Shown: positions 52,246-64,000 of the stretch, in pieces
How positions within the stretch are numbered: the stretch's first letter is position 1
How the letters are laid out: the number at the start of each line of letters is the position of its first letter
Source: Saussurea involucrata
Lineage: Eukaryota > Streptophyta > Magnoliopsida > Asterales > Asteraceae
Direction of reading: 5' to 3'
Length of the DNA: 64,000 nucleotides
Assembly (NCBI GenBank): GCA_033807775.1
Contig: CM066318.1
Location: 85,660,879-85,724,878 of the forward strand
Translations under genes and position numbers: made by a program
The notes under the pieces: model-generated
The model's database searches: none
Told to the model about the DNA's origin: nothing
What the model saw: the letters and a program-made list of their open reading frames with translations, nothing else

Positions 52246-54488
52246 TTAGGAAGACATGTTCAGGATACCCAATTTGCTGATTAAGAAGTTAAATCTCCTT
52301 TCATCAAGGGCTTTTGTAAACAAGTCAGCAAGTTGGAAGTCGGTTGAAACAAAATACATTTCAATCGTCCCTTTTTCAACATGGTCTTTTATGAAGTGGT
52401 ACCTTATGTCGATATGCTTCGTCTTGGAGTGCTGAACTGGATTAGCTGTTATTGCAATGGCACTCTTAGAGTCACACAGAATTGGAATTTTGCCATACTC
52501 CAGGCCATAGTCTTTGAGCTGGGTTTTCATCCATATCACTTGAGAGCAACAGCTGGCAGCAACAACATATTCTGCTTCTGCTGTAGAAGTTGATACGCAA
52601 TTCTGTTTCTTGGATGTCCAACTCACCAATTTTTCTCCAAGCAATTGGCAGCTACCAGAAGTACTCTTTTTGTCATTCTTGCATCCTCCATAGTCTGAAT
52701 CTGTATAAGCTACAAGCTCGAAACCAGAATTAAGAGGATACCAGAGACCCAAGAATTGAGTCCCTTTCAGATATTTAAATATGTACTTGACAGCAGTCAA
52801 ATGAGATTCTTTGGGATTTGCTTGAAATCTGGCACAGAGACAGGTTGCAAACATTATATCAGGTCTGCTAGCAGTTAAGTACAGAAGTGACCCTATCATG
52901 CCTCTGTAGTTCTTGACATCTGTAGGTTCACCTTTAAGGTCAGAGTCAAGTTTAACTCCAGTGGCAATAGGAGTTTTCATTGGATTTGATTTGTTGAGCT
53001 TATATTTTTTCAAAATATCAGAGATGTATTTGGACTGACTTATGAAAGTCCCTCTGATGGATTGTTATACTTGTAAACCAAGGAAGAAAGAAAGTTCTCC
53101 CATCATGCTCATTTTGAATTCGCTTTTCATCAAATCCTCAAACCTATCACAGTACTCTTGCCGTGTAGACCCAAAAATAATGTCATCAACGTATATTTGC
53201 ACCAGAAGTATATCATTTTTGTACCTTCTAAATAATAGAGTTGTATCGACAGTACCTTTCTCGAAGTGATTAGTCAACAAAAAGTTGGACAGAGTTTCAT
53301 ACCAGGCTCTGGGAGCTTGCTTAAGGCCGTACAGAGCTTTGTCTAACTTGTAAACGTGGTCTGGAAACTATGAACTTTCAAAGGCAGGTGGTTGCTGGAC
53401 ATAAACTTCCTCTTGTAGTTTGCCATTCAGAAAGGCAGACTTCACATCCATCTGATAGACCTTAAAACCCTTGTGAGCAGCATAGGCTAAGAAGATTCTG
53501 ATTGCTTCTAGCCTAGCCATAGGAGCAAAGGTTTCGTCATAGTCAATACCTTCCTCTTGACAATATCCTTTTGCAACCAGACGGGCTTTGTTTCTGATGA
53601 TAATCCCATCTTCATCCTTTTTATTTCTAAACACCCACTTGGTTCCAATAGCAGTCTTATTTTGAGGAAGTGGAACCAAGGACCAAACTTTGTTTCTTTC
53701 AAACTCCAGAAGCTCCTCTTGCATGGCTTCTATCCAGTTTGGGTCTTCAAGGGCTTCAGAAATCTTCTTCGGCTCAATCATGCTTAGAAAATTTACAAAG
53801 AAAGCTTCATTGATTGTGGCCGATCTTGTCTTCACACCATCTTCAGCAGCACCAATTTTAAGATGATGGGGGTGATCCTTTGTCCATCTTGTCATGGGAG
53901 CATGGACAACAGGAGGGGTTTGTGCTTCTGATGGGAAAAGACGATCTTCAGCATCAGAGCTCTGTGGATTGGTACCAGGGCTCTGTGGCACACAACTCTG
54001 GAGAGTGGCCTCATTGCTCTGTGAGTTGCCAACAGGGCTCTGTAAAGGTGAGCTTTCAAATAGGGAGTCTATGCCAATATTGGTTAGCAGAGGTGATGAT
54101 GGCTCTAGTTCAGGTTCTCTTATATTTGATTGTGGTTCCTCATTTCTCTGAATAACACCTGTAGACAGAGAAGTAGATGGTGAAGTATTGGAGGGACCAG
54201 TAAGAGTTGTACCTGTCAGATTTTGTTATGTTGAGTTCTGAGCTTGGTTGCCTCTATTGATGTTGACAGAGGAAACATCATCATCAAAGAAATCATCGAA
54301 CACGAGATTGATATCTTCTTCCCTTGTCTTAGAAGAACTTGGCTTCTTCTGCTCATTCTGTGTCCCCTCTGTTGATTTACGATAAGAGGAACTTGATGTA
54401 CTTTCATCAAAGGACACATTAACACTTACTTGAATAACACGGGTTCTGGTATTGTAGACTCTGTAAGCTTTAGAGGTTAAGGAATAAC
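52246..54488 (-). pseudogene. pol: Copia-B reverse transcriptase and RNase H (integrase end included)
   Basis: Read right to left: integrase C-terminal end (SKAYRVYNTRTRVIQVSV, near 54470-54420), an acidic Ser-rich linker, RT (AIGTKWVFRNKKDEDGIIIR, FLAYAAHKGFKVYQMDVKSA), the intact catalytic box YVDDIIFG, RNase H (ELVAYTDSDYGG, STSTAEAEYVVAASCCSQV, LCDSKSAIAI), and the end ADLFTKALDERRFNFLISKL. Stops at about 54234, 53368-53370 and 53065-53067 sit where Gln or Glu codons are expected. The 5' half of pol, gag and the 5' LTR must lie beyond Athila-2, outside the window. Confidence 0.87.
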
Positions 54489-54744
54489 TGATAACTCTAT
54501 TTTTAGAGTTATTATTTCCTTGTTTTTCCTATTTTATTTTGTCAATTTTAGCCATTCCGCCTCTCAAAACCCCCATTCTTGGTATAAATCTCGAAAATGA
54601 GCAAAAGGAGCGAACCTTAGTGTTTAATAAACTATTTGGTAGAATTTGGGTGTTTTTCACATTTTATCCTGCAGTGATCACTGTTGTGCCCACTCCGGCT
54701 GCCCACTATTCGAGCTGATCAGGAAAGACAAAAGAAACTACTAG

Positions 54745-54984
54745 TTGAGACTTAATTTGCTGGAGGAAGAAGGTTCATTAGCAGGGAAATGGCTGGAGGA
54801 AGTACAAAATGGCATCTACATTGAAGATTGCAACAAGTACTCCTTTATGTACTTAGAGATTGACTTGGAAAAGAGTCCATTGGGTAATTGGGTTGCACAA
54901 GGTGCTGATTTCTGCCACAACACAGCAGTTTTTACCCATTGGAAGACTCATCTCTTTTGTGTAATACCCAACTCTTTCTCCTAG
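54745..54984 (+). CDS. small U3 ORF, Athila-2 LTR
   Basis: A 79-codon frame with the stop in the same place as in Athila-1, just before the TATA box. The N-terminal 12 codons differ because the Athila-1 start lies further in. Shared parts: KWLEE, YLEIDLEK, FCHNTAVFTHWKTHLF. Function unknown. Confidence 0.35.
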   Translation: MRLNLLEEEGSLAGKWLEEVQNGIYIEDCNKYSFMYLEIDLEKSPLGNWVAQGADFCHNTAVFTHWKTHLFCVIPNSFS

Positions 54985-54992
54985 TATAAAAA
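54985..54992 (+). promoter_or_regulatory. Athila-2 LTR TATA box
   Basis: TATAAAAA, aligned with TATATAAA of Athila-1. Confidence 0.7.
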
Positions 54993-56089
54993 GGAGCACT
55001 TGGGTTCATTTATTACAAGCTTGGAATCTTACAATCATCTTGGGTTAAGTTTAGAATAGCTTTAATTTCTCTCATCTACCACATTAGTTTTAGTCTTTTA
55101 ATTACTGCATTAATTTAGCTTTAATTTCCGTAATTTCCTTTCCTAGTTAATTGTAATTCGTAAAACACAGTGGACAGGGACGAATTCTCGTTCCCCACTG
55201 TGAGTACTATTCAATCCACTATCAGTTTTATTATGTGCAAATCTTCATCTTTTGTTTTCTTTACTTAGGAAATGTTAGGCTAAACATCCTTTGGGATGTA
55301 GGAAAGAGAAGTACCTGGATTTTATTAAAAATGCTTGAGTAATCTTTGTACTTAGAATATTTGTTGTTTTGGTCATTCATTCTCGATATTTACCCTAGGA
55401 TGCGAACAAGCCGATCACTTGCAAGGATCTAAAGTCTAGTTCTTAACTTAGAAATAAGTAGAACGCAGTGACACGAGCTTGAATGATGCTAGGGGATTCG
55501 AAAGAATTCTTTTGACACTTACGAAAGTGAGGTCGGCACAGTGAGCTAATCTCAACCCACTGGAGTAGTAGGCAAGCTAATTTATGTAAAAAAAAACACT
55601 TAGAGTATTTGTCTCTACACGTTCCATCGAGACCTGAAAAGGTCCATTTTTGAGATTACCATTGACAAAACAGTGAATGCATCAAGTATGAGATTTTTAT
55701 CTAACGGTGTGAGTATTTTGTAACCGGGCTTTTCTAGCGAAAATGCCTACCTCGAATACAAGGATCATTTTTAGGACCAAGTATTTAGTATAAAATCTAG
55801 GGAAAATCTAACCTACATTCCTCCTTTAAAACCTTAGTAAAATCGTTAAAGTAGCTATTTTCACCAAACAAAACCAAGTATTATTTTCCTCTCTAGTTGA
55901 AACCTGTAAAAGGAGCTCATGAGAACCGTATTGTCTTGATTGTCCAGTCCATGTGGATTCGATTCTGGTATTTTACCAACTATTACTTGCTGTGACGATC
56001 ATAGTGGACAGTGTACACTTGCACTTCCCGCTGTGGATAGTTTGCAACCCACTGCGATTAAAACACACATTTCGCACGTACCAAGTTTT

Positions 56090-56107
56090 TGGCGCCGTTG
56101 CCGGGGA
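56090..56107 (+). promoter_or_regulatory. Athila-2 primer-binding site (tRNA-Asp)
   Basis: TGGCGCCGTTGCCGGGGA, identical to the Athila-1 site and again six bases after the LTR. Confidence 0.9.
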
Positions 56108-56186
56108 CTGGCGTGAATTTTAAATCTCAAGACATTAGTTTTTGTTCGAGCCCGAGTAACTCGTTTTTCTAAGCTTTTCGTGTCGC

Positions 56187-59100
56187 ATGCCAAGGCAACA
56201 ACACGAACCTTTGTTACCAATCGATTTTGAAATAGAGAAAACTTTTCGAAGAAGACGCAGAAATAAAAATCGACAACCCCCTGTGATCCCCACTATGAAC
56301 ATGGCTGCAATTCCGCCACTTGTAGTGGAGACCACAATCACGATTGCCGATAGCAAAGATCGAAAAATACGGGACTATGCTACTTCCGGAGTTAGTGATT
56401 TAGGCTCCGGGATTCGAAGGCCCGTCCTTGAAACAACGCATTTTGAACTCAAACCGGTGATGTTTCAAATGATCCAAGCCATGGGTCAATTTGGAGGATC
56501 GCCATCTGAGGATCCGCACTCGCACTTAAAATCTTTTTTAGAAATGACCGATTCCTTTCAGTTGCAAGGTGTTAGTGATGAGGCATTAAGACTAAGGCTT
56601 TTCCCTATTTCATTAAGGGACAAGGCGAAGTCTTGGCTGAACGCACATGCACCTCACTCGATAACCACTTGGCAAGAGCTTGCCGATAAATTTTTGCAAA
56701 AATACTTTCCTCCAACAAGGAATGTAAGGTTTCGAAATGATATAATTTTGTTTAGGCAAGAGGAAGACGAGGCTGTTTCGGATGCATGGGAACGATTTAA
56801 ATATTTACTTCGAAAATGCCCACATCATGGCATCCCACATTGCATCCAATTGGAGACCTTTTACAATGGTCTTTCCAATGCAGCCAAAATCATCTTAGAT
56901 GCAACAGCCGGTGGAACATTCACGAGTATGACTTACAACGAAGGATATCAAATCTTAGAAAAAGTGTCCAACAACAATACCGAATGGTCAAATCCGAGAG
57001 CACCCATGTCAAAGACCAACACCATCGATTCCGAGGCACTTAAAACCATGAATGCGCAATTAGTAGCCTTGACCAAAATCGTTTTAAATCAAAATAGAGG
57101 CCAAGTCAATTCCGCAACGCATCTCCCTGAAAACTGTTCCCTCTGTGGAGAGGAGCATGTTTTTGATTTTTGTCCAGCAAATCCCGAATCTGTTAATGTT
57201 ATAGGGACCAACCCGGGGAACAACCCTTATTCGCAGACTTATAATCCAGGTTGGAGAAATCATCCGAATTTCTCTTGGTCTGGTAATCAAGGACTCCAAC
57301 CCCAAGGGCCGAGTCATATCCAGCAAAGACCACACAACCCCCCTGGATTCCAATCACATCACAGTGGGCAGCACCCACAGAACTTTCACCAAGGGCAGTC
57401 CTCACAACCATACCAACCACGATCCAACCAACCAGCTGAGGTTCAACAATCGATTGAATCAATTCTCAAGGGTTTTATGAATCAAACTCAAGCAGCCATT
57501 AGGAATATAGAGACCCAAGTAGGACAACTAGCCGTTGAAGTTAAGAATAGACCACCAGGAACGTTACCTAGTGATACCGAGCAAGCAAGGGTGATAGGAA
57601 AAGGACCAGAACATGTCAAGTCCATAACTCTGAGGAGTGGAAAGGATCTGAAAGATATCATTTTTGAATCTAATGATTCGCCTCAAAAACCCTCTGTGAG
57701 CACCACAGTGGGCATTCCTCAAGTCACTGTGATCCTCACAGTGGGGACCGACATCCCTGACCTTCTCACTCTTGGACCTGTCCCAAAGCCTACTATTCCA
57801 AGGCCAATACCACAACAAGCTCTAATGGACCCACGAAGTATTCCTTTTCCTGAAAGAATGAAGCCGAAAAATGTCGATGTTCAATTTAAAAAATTCTTAG
57901 ACATTTTTAAACAACTTCACATTAACATACCTTTGGTAGAGGCTCTCGAGCAAATGCCAACCTATGTTAAATTTTTAAAGGATATCTTGAACAAAAAGAG
58001 AAAATTGGGTGAATTTGAAACTGTGGCTTTGACCGAGGAATGTAGCGCCCTCCTCACTAGCAAGATTCCACTTAAGTTGAAAGACCCAGGTAGTTTCACC
58101 ATTCCATGCACAATAGGAGGACAAGAAGTAGGTCAAGCACTCTGCGATCTAGGAGCTAGTGTCAACTTGATGCCGCTGTCCATTTTTAACAAGTTAGGTA
58201 TTGGAGAGGCTAGACCCACAACCGTGACATTACAACTAGCCGACCGGTCCATTGCCTACCCCAAAGGGAAAATAGAAGACGTTCTGGTCCAAGTGGATAA
58301 ATTTATCTTCCCCGCCGATTTTCTAGTTCTAGATTATGAGGCCGATAAAGAAATCCCAATCATTTTAGGGCGTTCGTTTCTTGCAACCGGACGTACTTTG
58401 ATTGATGTTCACAAAGGGAAACTCACGATCAGAGTTAATGACCAAGAGGTGACATTCAATGTTTTTAAGTCTCTTAAATATATAGATACCGAAGATTGCT
58501 TTGCCTTGAGTTCGATTTATGGAACCCACAGTCTTGACACACTGCCCACAGTGGGGAATACAGTTCCCACCGTGGGGAATGACAGTGAGCACTCTGAATC
58601 AGAGAGTGATGACACTTTTGAGGATGAGTGTAACGAAATGGTTGCAGCTTTTGAACCTCTGGACTTTAAGGATAGAAATGTTCAACCCCCGTCCATAGAA
58701 CAACCTCCCGAGTTAGAGCTTAAACCATTGCCTTCCCATTTAAAGTATGCTTATCTCGCTAAAAATAATAAACTTCCCGTTATTATCTCTTCCAAACTTA
58801 GTGAGAAACAAGAACAACTTCTGATCGATTTGTTGATGAAGCATAATGGAGCAATTGGTTGGACCATAGCAGATATTAGAGGAATTAGCCCCTCTTTATG
58901 TCAACATAAGATTAACTTGGAGAGTGACCACCCAGGGAAAGTCCAACCTCAAAGAAGGTTGAACCCTATCATGAAGGAGGTAGTTAAGAAAGAAATCTTG
59001 AAGTGGTTAGATGCCGGTATTATCTATCCCATTGCTAGTAGTAGTTGGGTGAGCCCCGTCCAATGTGTCCCTAAAAAGGGAGGGACGACTGTAGTGAAGA

Positions 59101-61620
59101 ACGAAAAGAACGAGCTCATTCCCACTAGGACTGTCACGGGATGGAGGATATGCATGGACTATAGACAACTCAACTTGGCCACTAAGAAAAACCACTTTCC
59201 CTTACCTTTCATCGATCAAATGCTTGATAGGTTAGCGGAAAAGGAATTTTATTGTTTTCTAGATGGATACTCCGGATACAACCAAATCCACATTGCACCT
59301 AAGGACCAAGAAAAGACCACCTTTACTTGTCCCTACGGCACTTTTGCATTCCGGAGAATGCCATTTGGATTGTGTAAGGCCCCCGCCACTTTTCAACGTT
59401 GTATGATGGCCATTTTCACCGACATGATAGAAGATACCATAGAAGTTTTTATGGACGATTTTTCTGTGATAGGGACATCATTTGACAATTGCTTGGGAAA
59501 TCTAGAGAAAAGCCTAGTGAGATGTAAGACCCACGACCTAGTCTTAAATTGGGAAAATGTCATTTTATGGTCGAAGAGGGTATTGTTTTAGGACACCTTG
59601 TCTCAAAAAGAGGGTTGGAAGTTGATAAAGCCAAGCTTGAGGTAGTGGCACAACTTCCCGAACCCACAACAGTAAAAGGTATTAGAAGCTTCTTGGGTCA
59701 CGCAGGTTTTTATAGGAGGTTCATCAAGGATTTTTCGAAAATTACAAAACCCCTATGTAACCTGTTACAACATGAAAAAGACTTCATTTTTACCCAAGAA
59801 TGCCGAGAAGCTTTTGAAAAAATCAAGGAAGCATTAGTCACAGCACCCATAGTGACCACTCCTGACTGGTCACTCCCATTCGAAGTGATGTGTGATGCCA
59901 GCGATTGGGCTGTGGGGGCTGTTCTCGGACAGAAAAAGAACAAAGTTTTTCACCCCATTTATTATGCAAGTAAAACACTGATTGAAGCTCAGATTAATTA
60001 CATTGTTACTGAAAAAGAATTACTTGCGGTGGTGTTTGCTTTTGATCGTTTCAGGTCATACTTGATAGGGACGAAGGTCATAGTGCACACAGATCATGCA
60101 GCGATCAAATATTTGATCAACAAGGCTGATTCCAAGCCACGGTTGATTAGATGGGTTTTATTGCTGCAAGAATTTGACCTTGAGATCGTCGACAAAAAAG
60201 GAACAAGCAATCAGGTTGCCGACCATTTGTCCAGGTTCGAGAAGACAGTGGGCACTGTTGATCCCACTCCTGATCCCACTCCGGTAAAAGAAACTTTTCC
60301 CGATGAACAATTACTATCTGTTCAACATCGTGAAAATAATATTCCTTGGTATGTTGATCTTGCAAACTTTTTAGCAAGTGGACTTAAGCCCCACGGGATG
60401 AGTGGACAACCATTCAAAAAGTTTTTACACGACAATACGTTTGGGACGATCCTTTCTTGTACAAGATAGGGGCGAACCAAATATTGCGGCGTTGTGTCCA
60501 TGGGAGTGAGCAACATCAAATACTCCATGGTTGTCACACATCCCACAACGGTGGCCACTTCGGTGGAAACCGTACCGCTGCAAAAATCTTGCAAAGTGGA
60601 TTCTTTTGGCCCACTGTTTTTAAAGACTCGTATGAATTTGTGAAAAATTGTGAGCAATGTCAACGTACGAGGAATATATCGCAAAGAAATGAAATGCCTC
60701 TTAACAACATTTTAGAGGTTGAACTTTTTGATGTTTGGGGAATTGATTTCATGGGACCTTTTCCAAATTCCAACAACAATTTTTATATCTTGGTTGCGGT
60801 AGACTATGTTTCGAAATGGGTAGAAGCCATTGCATGTCACTCCAATGATGCCAACACCGTGGTGAAATTTTTGCATAAAAATATTTTCACTCGATTCGGA
60901 ACACCACGGGCATTGATTAGTGACGAAGGCACCCATTTTATAAACAAAGTCATGGCCTCGGTTCTTGCTAAATATGACATACATCATAGAGTGGCTACCG
61001 CATACCATCCACAAACCAATGGTTTGGCCGAACTTTCAAACCGAGAGATCAAAGGGATTTTGGAAAAAGTTGTTAAACCGCACCGCAAAGATTGGTCAAC
61101 CAAACTTGATGATGCTCTTTGGGCCTATCGAACGGCCTACAAAACTCCTTTGGGAATGTCTCCATTTAAATTAGTTTTTGGCAAGGCTTGCCATTTACCA
61201 ATTGAATTAGAGCACAAGGCGTTTTGGGCCCTTAAAGAGCTTAACATGAGTGAGGATGCTGCGGAAATCAAAAGGAGTTTACAAATGCATGAGCTAGAGG
61301 AGTTGCGATATCACTCCTATGAGAACCCAAAGTTGTATAAAGAGAAGACCAAGATGTGGCACGATCGAAGGATCAACCATAGGGAGTTCATGGAAGGACA
61401 ACAGGTACTATTGTTCAACTCCCGTCTCAAACTCTTTCCAGGTAAACTAAAATCAAGATGGACGGGATCATACACCATTGTCAAGGTGAGTCCTTTCGGA
61501 ACAGTAGAGTTGAAGTCCCCTCAATCAGGTCAGACCTTTAAAGTCAATGGACAAAGGGTAAAGCATTTTCTGCATGAGAGTGCCCACATCCCTGCCCACT
61601 CTCCACCTCACTATGGTTAG
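56187..61620 (+). pseudogene. gag-pol: Athila-2 Gag-Pol, two frameshifts
   Basis: Starts MPRQQHEPLL and is colinear with the Athila-1 polyprotein, with capsid, zinc knuckle (CSLCGEEHVFDFC), protease (CDLGASVNLMP) and RT with FMDD all kept. Break 1: an A run at 59554-59557 has four A's where Athila-1 has five, shifting the frame in the RT thumb. Break 2: near 60431 eight bases are missing between short ACACGAC repeats, at the start of the integrase zinc region. After each break the downstream frame is again open and well conserved, with RNase H (VMCDASDWAVGAVLG) and integrase (SDEGTHF, GLAELSNREIKGILEK), so the damage is recent. Confidence 0.93.
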
Positions 61621-62082
61621 AGAAAGTCAACGCTGTTTGTAAGTATTTTATTTCAGTCAATTGTTGTCTTTTTATTAAATTGGTATTTTTAATTCTGCAT
61701 GGTAGTTTATTTCTATGTGTGTAGGAGAATTTTAGCACTTTTTGGAACAAAAAGGTTCGCAGTGGGCAGAAGCTGGTCACTGCGCTCCTCACTCTCGGTC
61801 TGACTTATGAAGAGACGGTTTGGGGGGGGGGGGCAAGGCTGACACACATCATGCTTTTTCTTACACATATGTCATCCTTTCCTGCCACTTGTCCTCCCCC
61901 CACTTATTCCCAAGAAAAACCATCATTGCCCATCTCTCTCTCTCTCCTAAAAAACGTTCCCTCTCAAAAGAAAAACCCCTCCTTTTCAAAAATAAAGCCT
62001 CTCTCTCTCTCTCCATAAACCACCTACACTTTTCATCTTCTTCTTCCTTTTTCACAAACCAAACAACTCCCAAAACCCTAAA
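61621..62082 (+). other. Athila-2 spacer between pol and ORF2
   Basis: Non-coding. Contains a G12 run at 61822-61833, CT repeats at about 61935-62015, and AAAACCCTAAA directly before the ORF2 ATG, as in Athila-1. Confidence 0.6.
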
Positions 62083-64000
62083 ATGGCTAGAAGCAAGAGA
62101 TTAAACACAAACCCCGAAGCACCCACACGCCCGGCGGTCCGCCGCCGCACCGCCGAAGACCAACCACCGGAGGCCGTCACCGGCGATCTCAATAAAACCC
62201 CACCGATCTCCGGCGAACCTCCGGTCATCTCCAATATTGCAGACGCAAGTTCGTCCAAACCAGAGAGTCCAAAAGCCGTATCTTCATCAAGGGTCTCGAA
62301 CTCAGTTCAAACTCCTTTTGATGATACAGATTTGCAAGAGGATGAGGAAATGCAGAGGTTACAAGAGGAATTCAACCAAAGGGTCGCGGAAATCAAAACG
62401 AGGAAGGAAGAAGCCGAGAGAAAGCGCCGAGAGGAAGAGGAAAGATTAAAACGAGAAGAGGAGGATAGATTAAAAAGGGAAGAAACCGAAAGATTGGCTA
62501 AAGAAGAAGAGGAGAGAAAGCGAGTAGAGGAGGAAGAACGAAAGAAGGCTGAGGAGGCAAGGATTCTCGAGCAAGAAAAGAAAAAAACAGAAGACGAGCG
62601 ATTGGCACGTGAGGAAGAAGAAAGAAAAAGAGTCGATGAAGAAAGGCAGAAAAAGATTAAGGAGCAGACTCAGACTGTAGAAATTCCCCAAGACAGAAAT
62701 GCTGATAGTGTGGAGGATGTCCACACCACTGTCCACAGTGAGGAAACCCCGACCAGAACACTCCAGAGGAGCAGGGGAGTGGTTACACGATCTGGTGTAA
62801 CCAAGAAGGCATCATCCGCAAAGCCTAAAAGAAAAGCATCAAGAAAAGGTAAGGGTCTCGAACCCTCTTTAAGTTCTTCTTCTAGTGATACTAATACGGG
62901 GAGTGAACAAACCCCATCTGAAAGTCCACATCTGTCCACTGTGGGGACTGTTCATGCCTCCAGTGGGATACCGAGGCAGTTCACTTCCCCCGCAGCTAGA
63001 GCCCACTATGAGTGTATTTGCACTCGGAAGTTGAATTTAGAGAGGGGTTTCGACCCCGACTTCATAGAAGCCAATCCTTTTATCAAAAATAGACTAATAG
63101 CGCAAGATTGGGCAACCATTGCCACTACCAATCGCCGCGCTAATGCATCATTAGTCCGGGAATTTTATGCTGAAGCCTCCCAAGCCAAAGAATCATTTGT
63201 AAAGATTAGAGGAAAGGTTGTGGACTATAATCCAGGTAATATAAATCGAGTGTTAGGTAGAGGAGCCCCGGAACCTTGTGCTTTCAGACAGTTCCTGGCA
63301 AAGATGACTCCGACTGATGAGGAGTTGATTTTAAAAGAAATAGCAATAGAGGGAAGGCCATGGAATCAAGATGGCCAGAGGAGGTGTCTATACGCTGGCT
63401 CCCTCACAACTGAGGCTGCCGTGTGGTTCCAATTCCTTCGGGCCTCTGTGGCCCCAACATCACACGACACGACTCTCTCCATGCATAAGTGTGCCATGCT
63501 TTACTGCGTTCTCACTAGAAAGAAGATCAATCTGGGAATCGTTATGCATGGTGCCATCCATCAGGCCCGAACATGAACCAAGGTAATCCTACCCCTTCCT
63601 TGCCTTATTACACTATTGCTAATAGATGCCGGAGTGCCCACAGCTGCAGAAGACCAGTGGATCATTTCCACGAAAAACATCAGTATTCAGACCATTAAGA
63701 AGATGAGAAGAGAGATAGGAGACCAGTCTGATGAGCCTGCCCAGGTACAGCCTAACGTGCGAATAGCCGACGAGCACATAGTGGGCACTGAAGTGCCCAC
63801 TGTAGAGAAGAAGGGTACCTCACTGCATCCGAAGACTACAGGAGAAGCAAGCACCAGCACAGTCAACCCGATGACCGCCATTCTGAACGCCATTTCAGCA
63901 CTCACGTTCAAAGTCGACCTCCTCGCAGCTGAGCAGAAAGTTATAAACCACGCCCTTGAATCAGTTTGGATGTACAACCGCGATCGTGATGAGGTTGTGA
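62083..64000 (+). pseudogene. Athila-2 ORF2 (env position), nonsense codon, runs off window
   Basis: Starts MARSKRLNTNPEAPT and is parallel to the Athila-1 ORF2: Glu/Arg/Lys helix at residues ~85-196, basic KPKRKASRKGKG, conserved globular region. A TGA at 63574-63576 replaces the CGA seen in Athila-1 (C to T) inside the conserved ARTRTK segment. The frame stays open beyond it to the window end. From about 63825 to 63950 the sequence diverges sharply from Athila-1, while both sides stay similar. Confidence 0.85.

Larger units (their letters stand above)
54489..56083 (+). repeat. Athila-2 5' LTR
   Basis: This LTR is 1595 bases, from TGATAACTC to CGCACGTACCA. It keeps the terminal ATAACTCTA/TAGAGTTAT hairpin, the small U3 frame and the CACTGTG/CACAGTG motifs, some of them mutated. 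Confidence 0.92.
54489..64000 (+). mobile_element. Athila-2: second Athila element, truncated by window end
   Basis: Inserted into the Copia-B integrase end; the left flank is ATAAC (54484-54488), and the right flank is not in the window. It has the same architecture as Athila-1 but is clearly diverged from it. Gag-pol has two frameshifts and ORF2 one nonsense codon, so it is not autonomous as it stands. Confidence 0.93.

Overview
This window is plant nuclear heterochromatin. I see no host single-copy gene, tRNA, rRNA or CRISPR. Nearly all 64 kb is assigned to long-terminal-repeat (LTR) retrotransposons nested in one another. The families (Ty1/copia with a SIRE-like 3' extra ORF, Ty3/gypsy Tekay-type chromovirus, Ty3/gypsy Athila) are typical of flowering plants and fit a eudicot. 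I cannot name the species.

Layout. The scaffold is an old + strand copia element, Copia-A (1 to about 46532). Its very long gag frame is cut into five pieces by four insertions: (i) a minus-strand array at 1481-15478 of four 2.9-kb LTRs alternating with three 798-bp internal segments; (ii) a 1654-bp probable solo LTR at 15647-17300; (iii) a degenerate 9.3-kb Tekay element at 18967-28297; (iv) a 12.3-kb Athila element (Athila-1) at 28465-40788. Each insertion has a 5-bp target duplication (GACGG/GACAG, CACAT, CGAGA, CTCCT), and gag resumes in frame across every junction. Copia-A pol lies at 41716-45174 and is dead. A second copia, Copia-B (minus strand, 3' half only), follows from about 46533. 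It carries a decayed ~1300-codon extra ORF and is interrupted at 54489 by a second Athila (Athila-2) that runs off the window.

Activity. Athila-1 looks young and possibly autonomous: its 1588-bp LTRs differ at two positions that I could see, the tRNA-Asp primer site is perfect, the 1812-codon gag-pol is open with all catalytic residues, and a 689-codon second ORF is open. Athila-2 has two pol frameshifts and a nonsense codon in ORF2. The array has no protein genes except a chromodomain tail remnant, shares blocks of LTR sequence with Tekay, and probably depended on a Tekay-type element.

Most unusual signals. (a) The Tekay LTR holds eight hairpins in tandem. Their loop core is constant, but their stems differ from unit to unit while staying self-complementary. 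The array LTRs hold related hairpin repeats. (b) Each family carries its own short, mostly palindromic DNA motif, repeated many times in LTRs, untranslated regions and linker coding: CCCACAGTGGGG in Athila, CAGAGCTCTG in Copia-B, TATCCGGTAA in Copia-A, TTCCGGAACC in Tekay and the array. In Athila the motif occurs in two reading frames and in non-coding DNA, so selection or spread at the DNA/RNA level is more likely than protein constraint.
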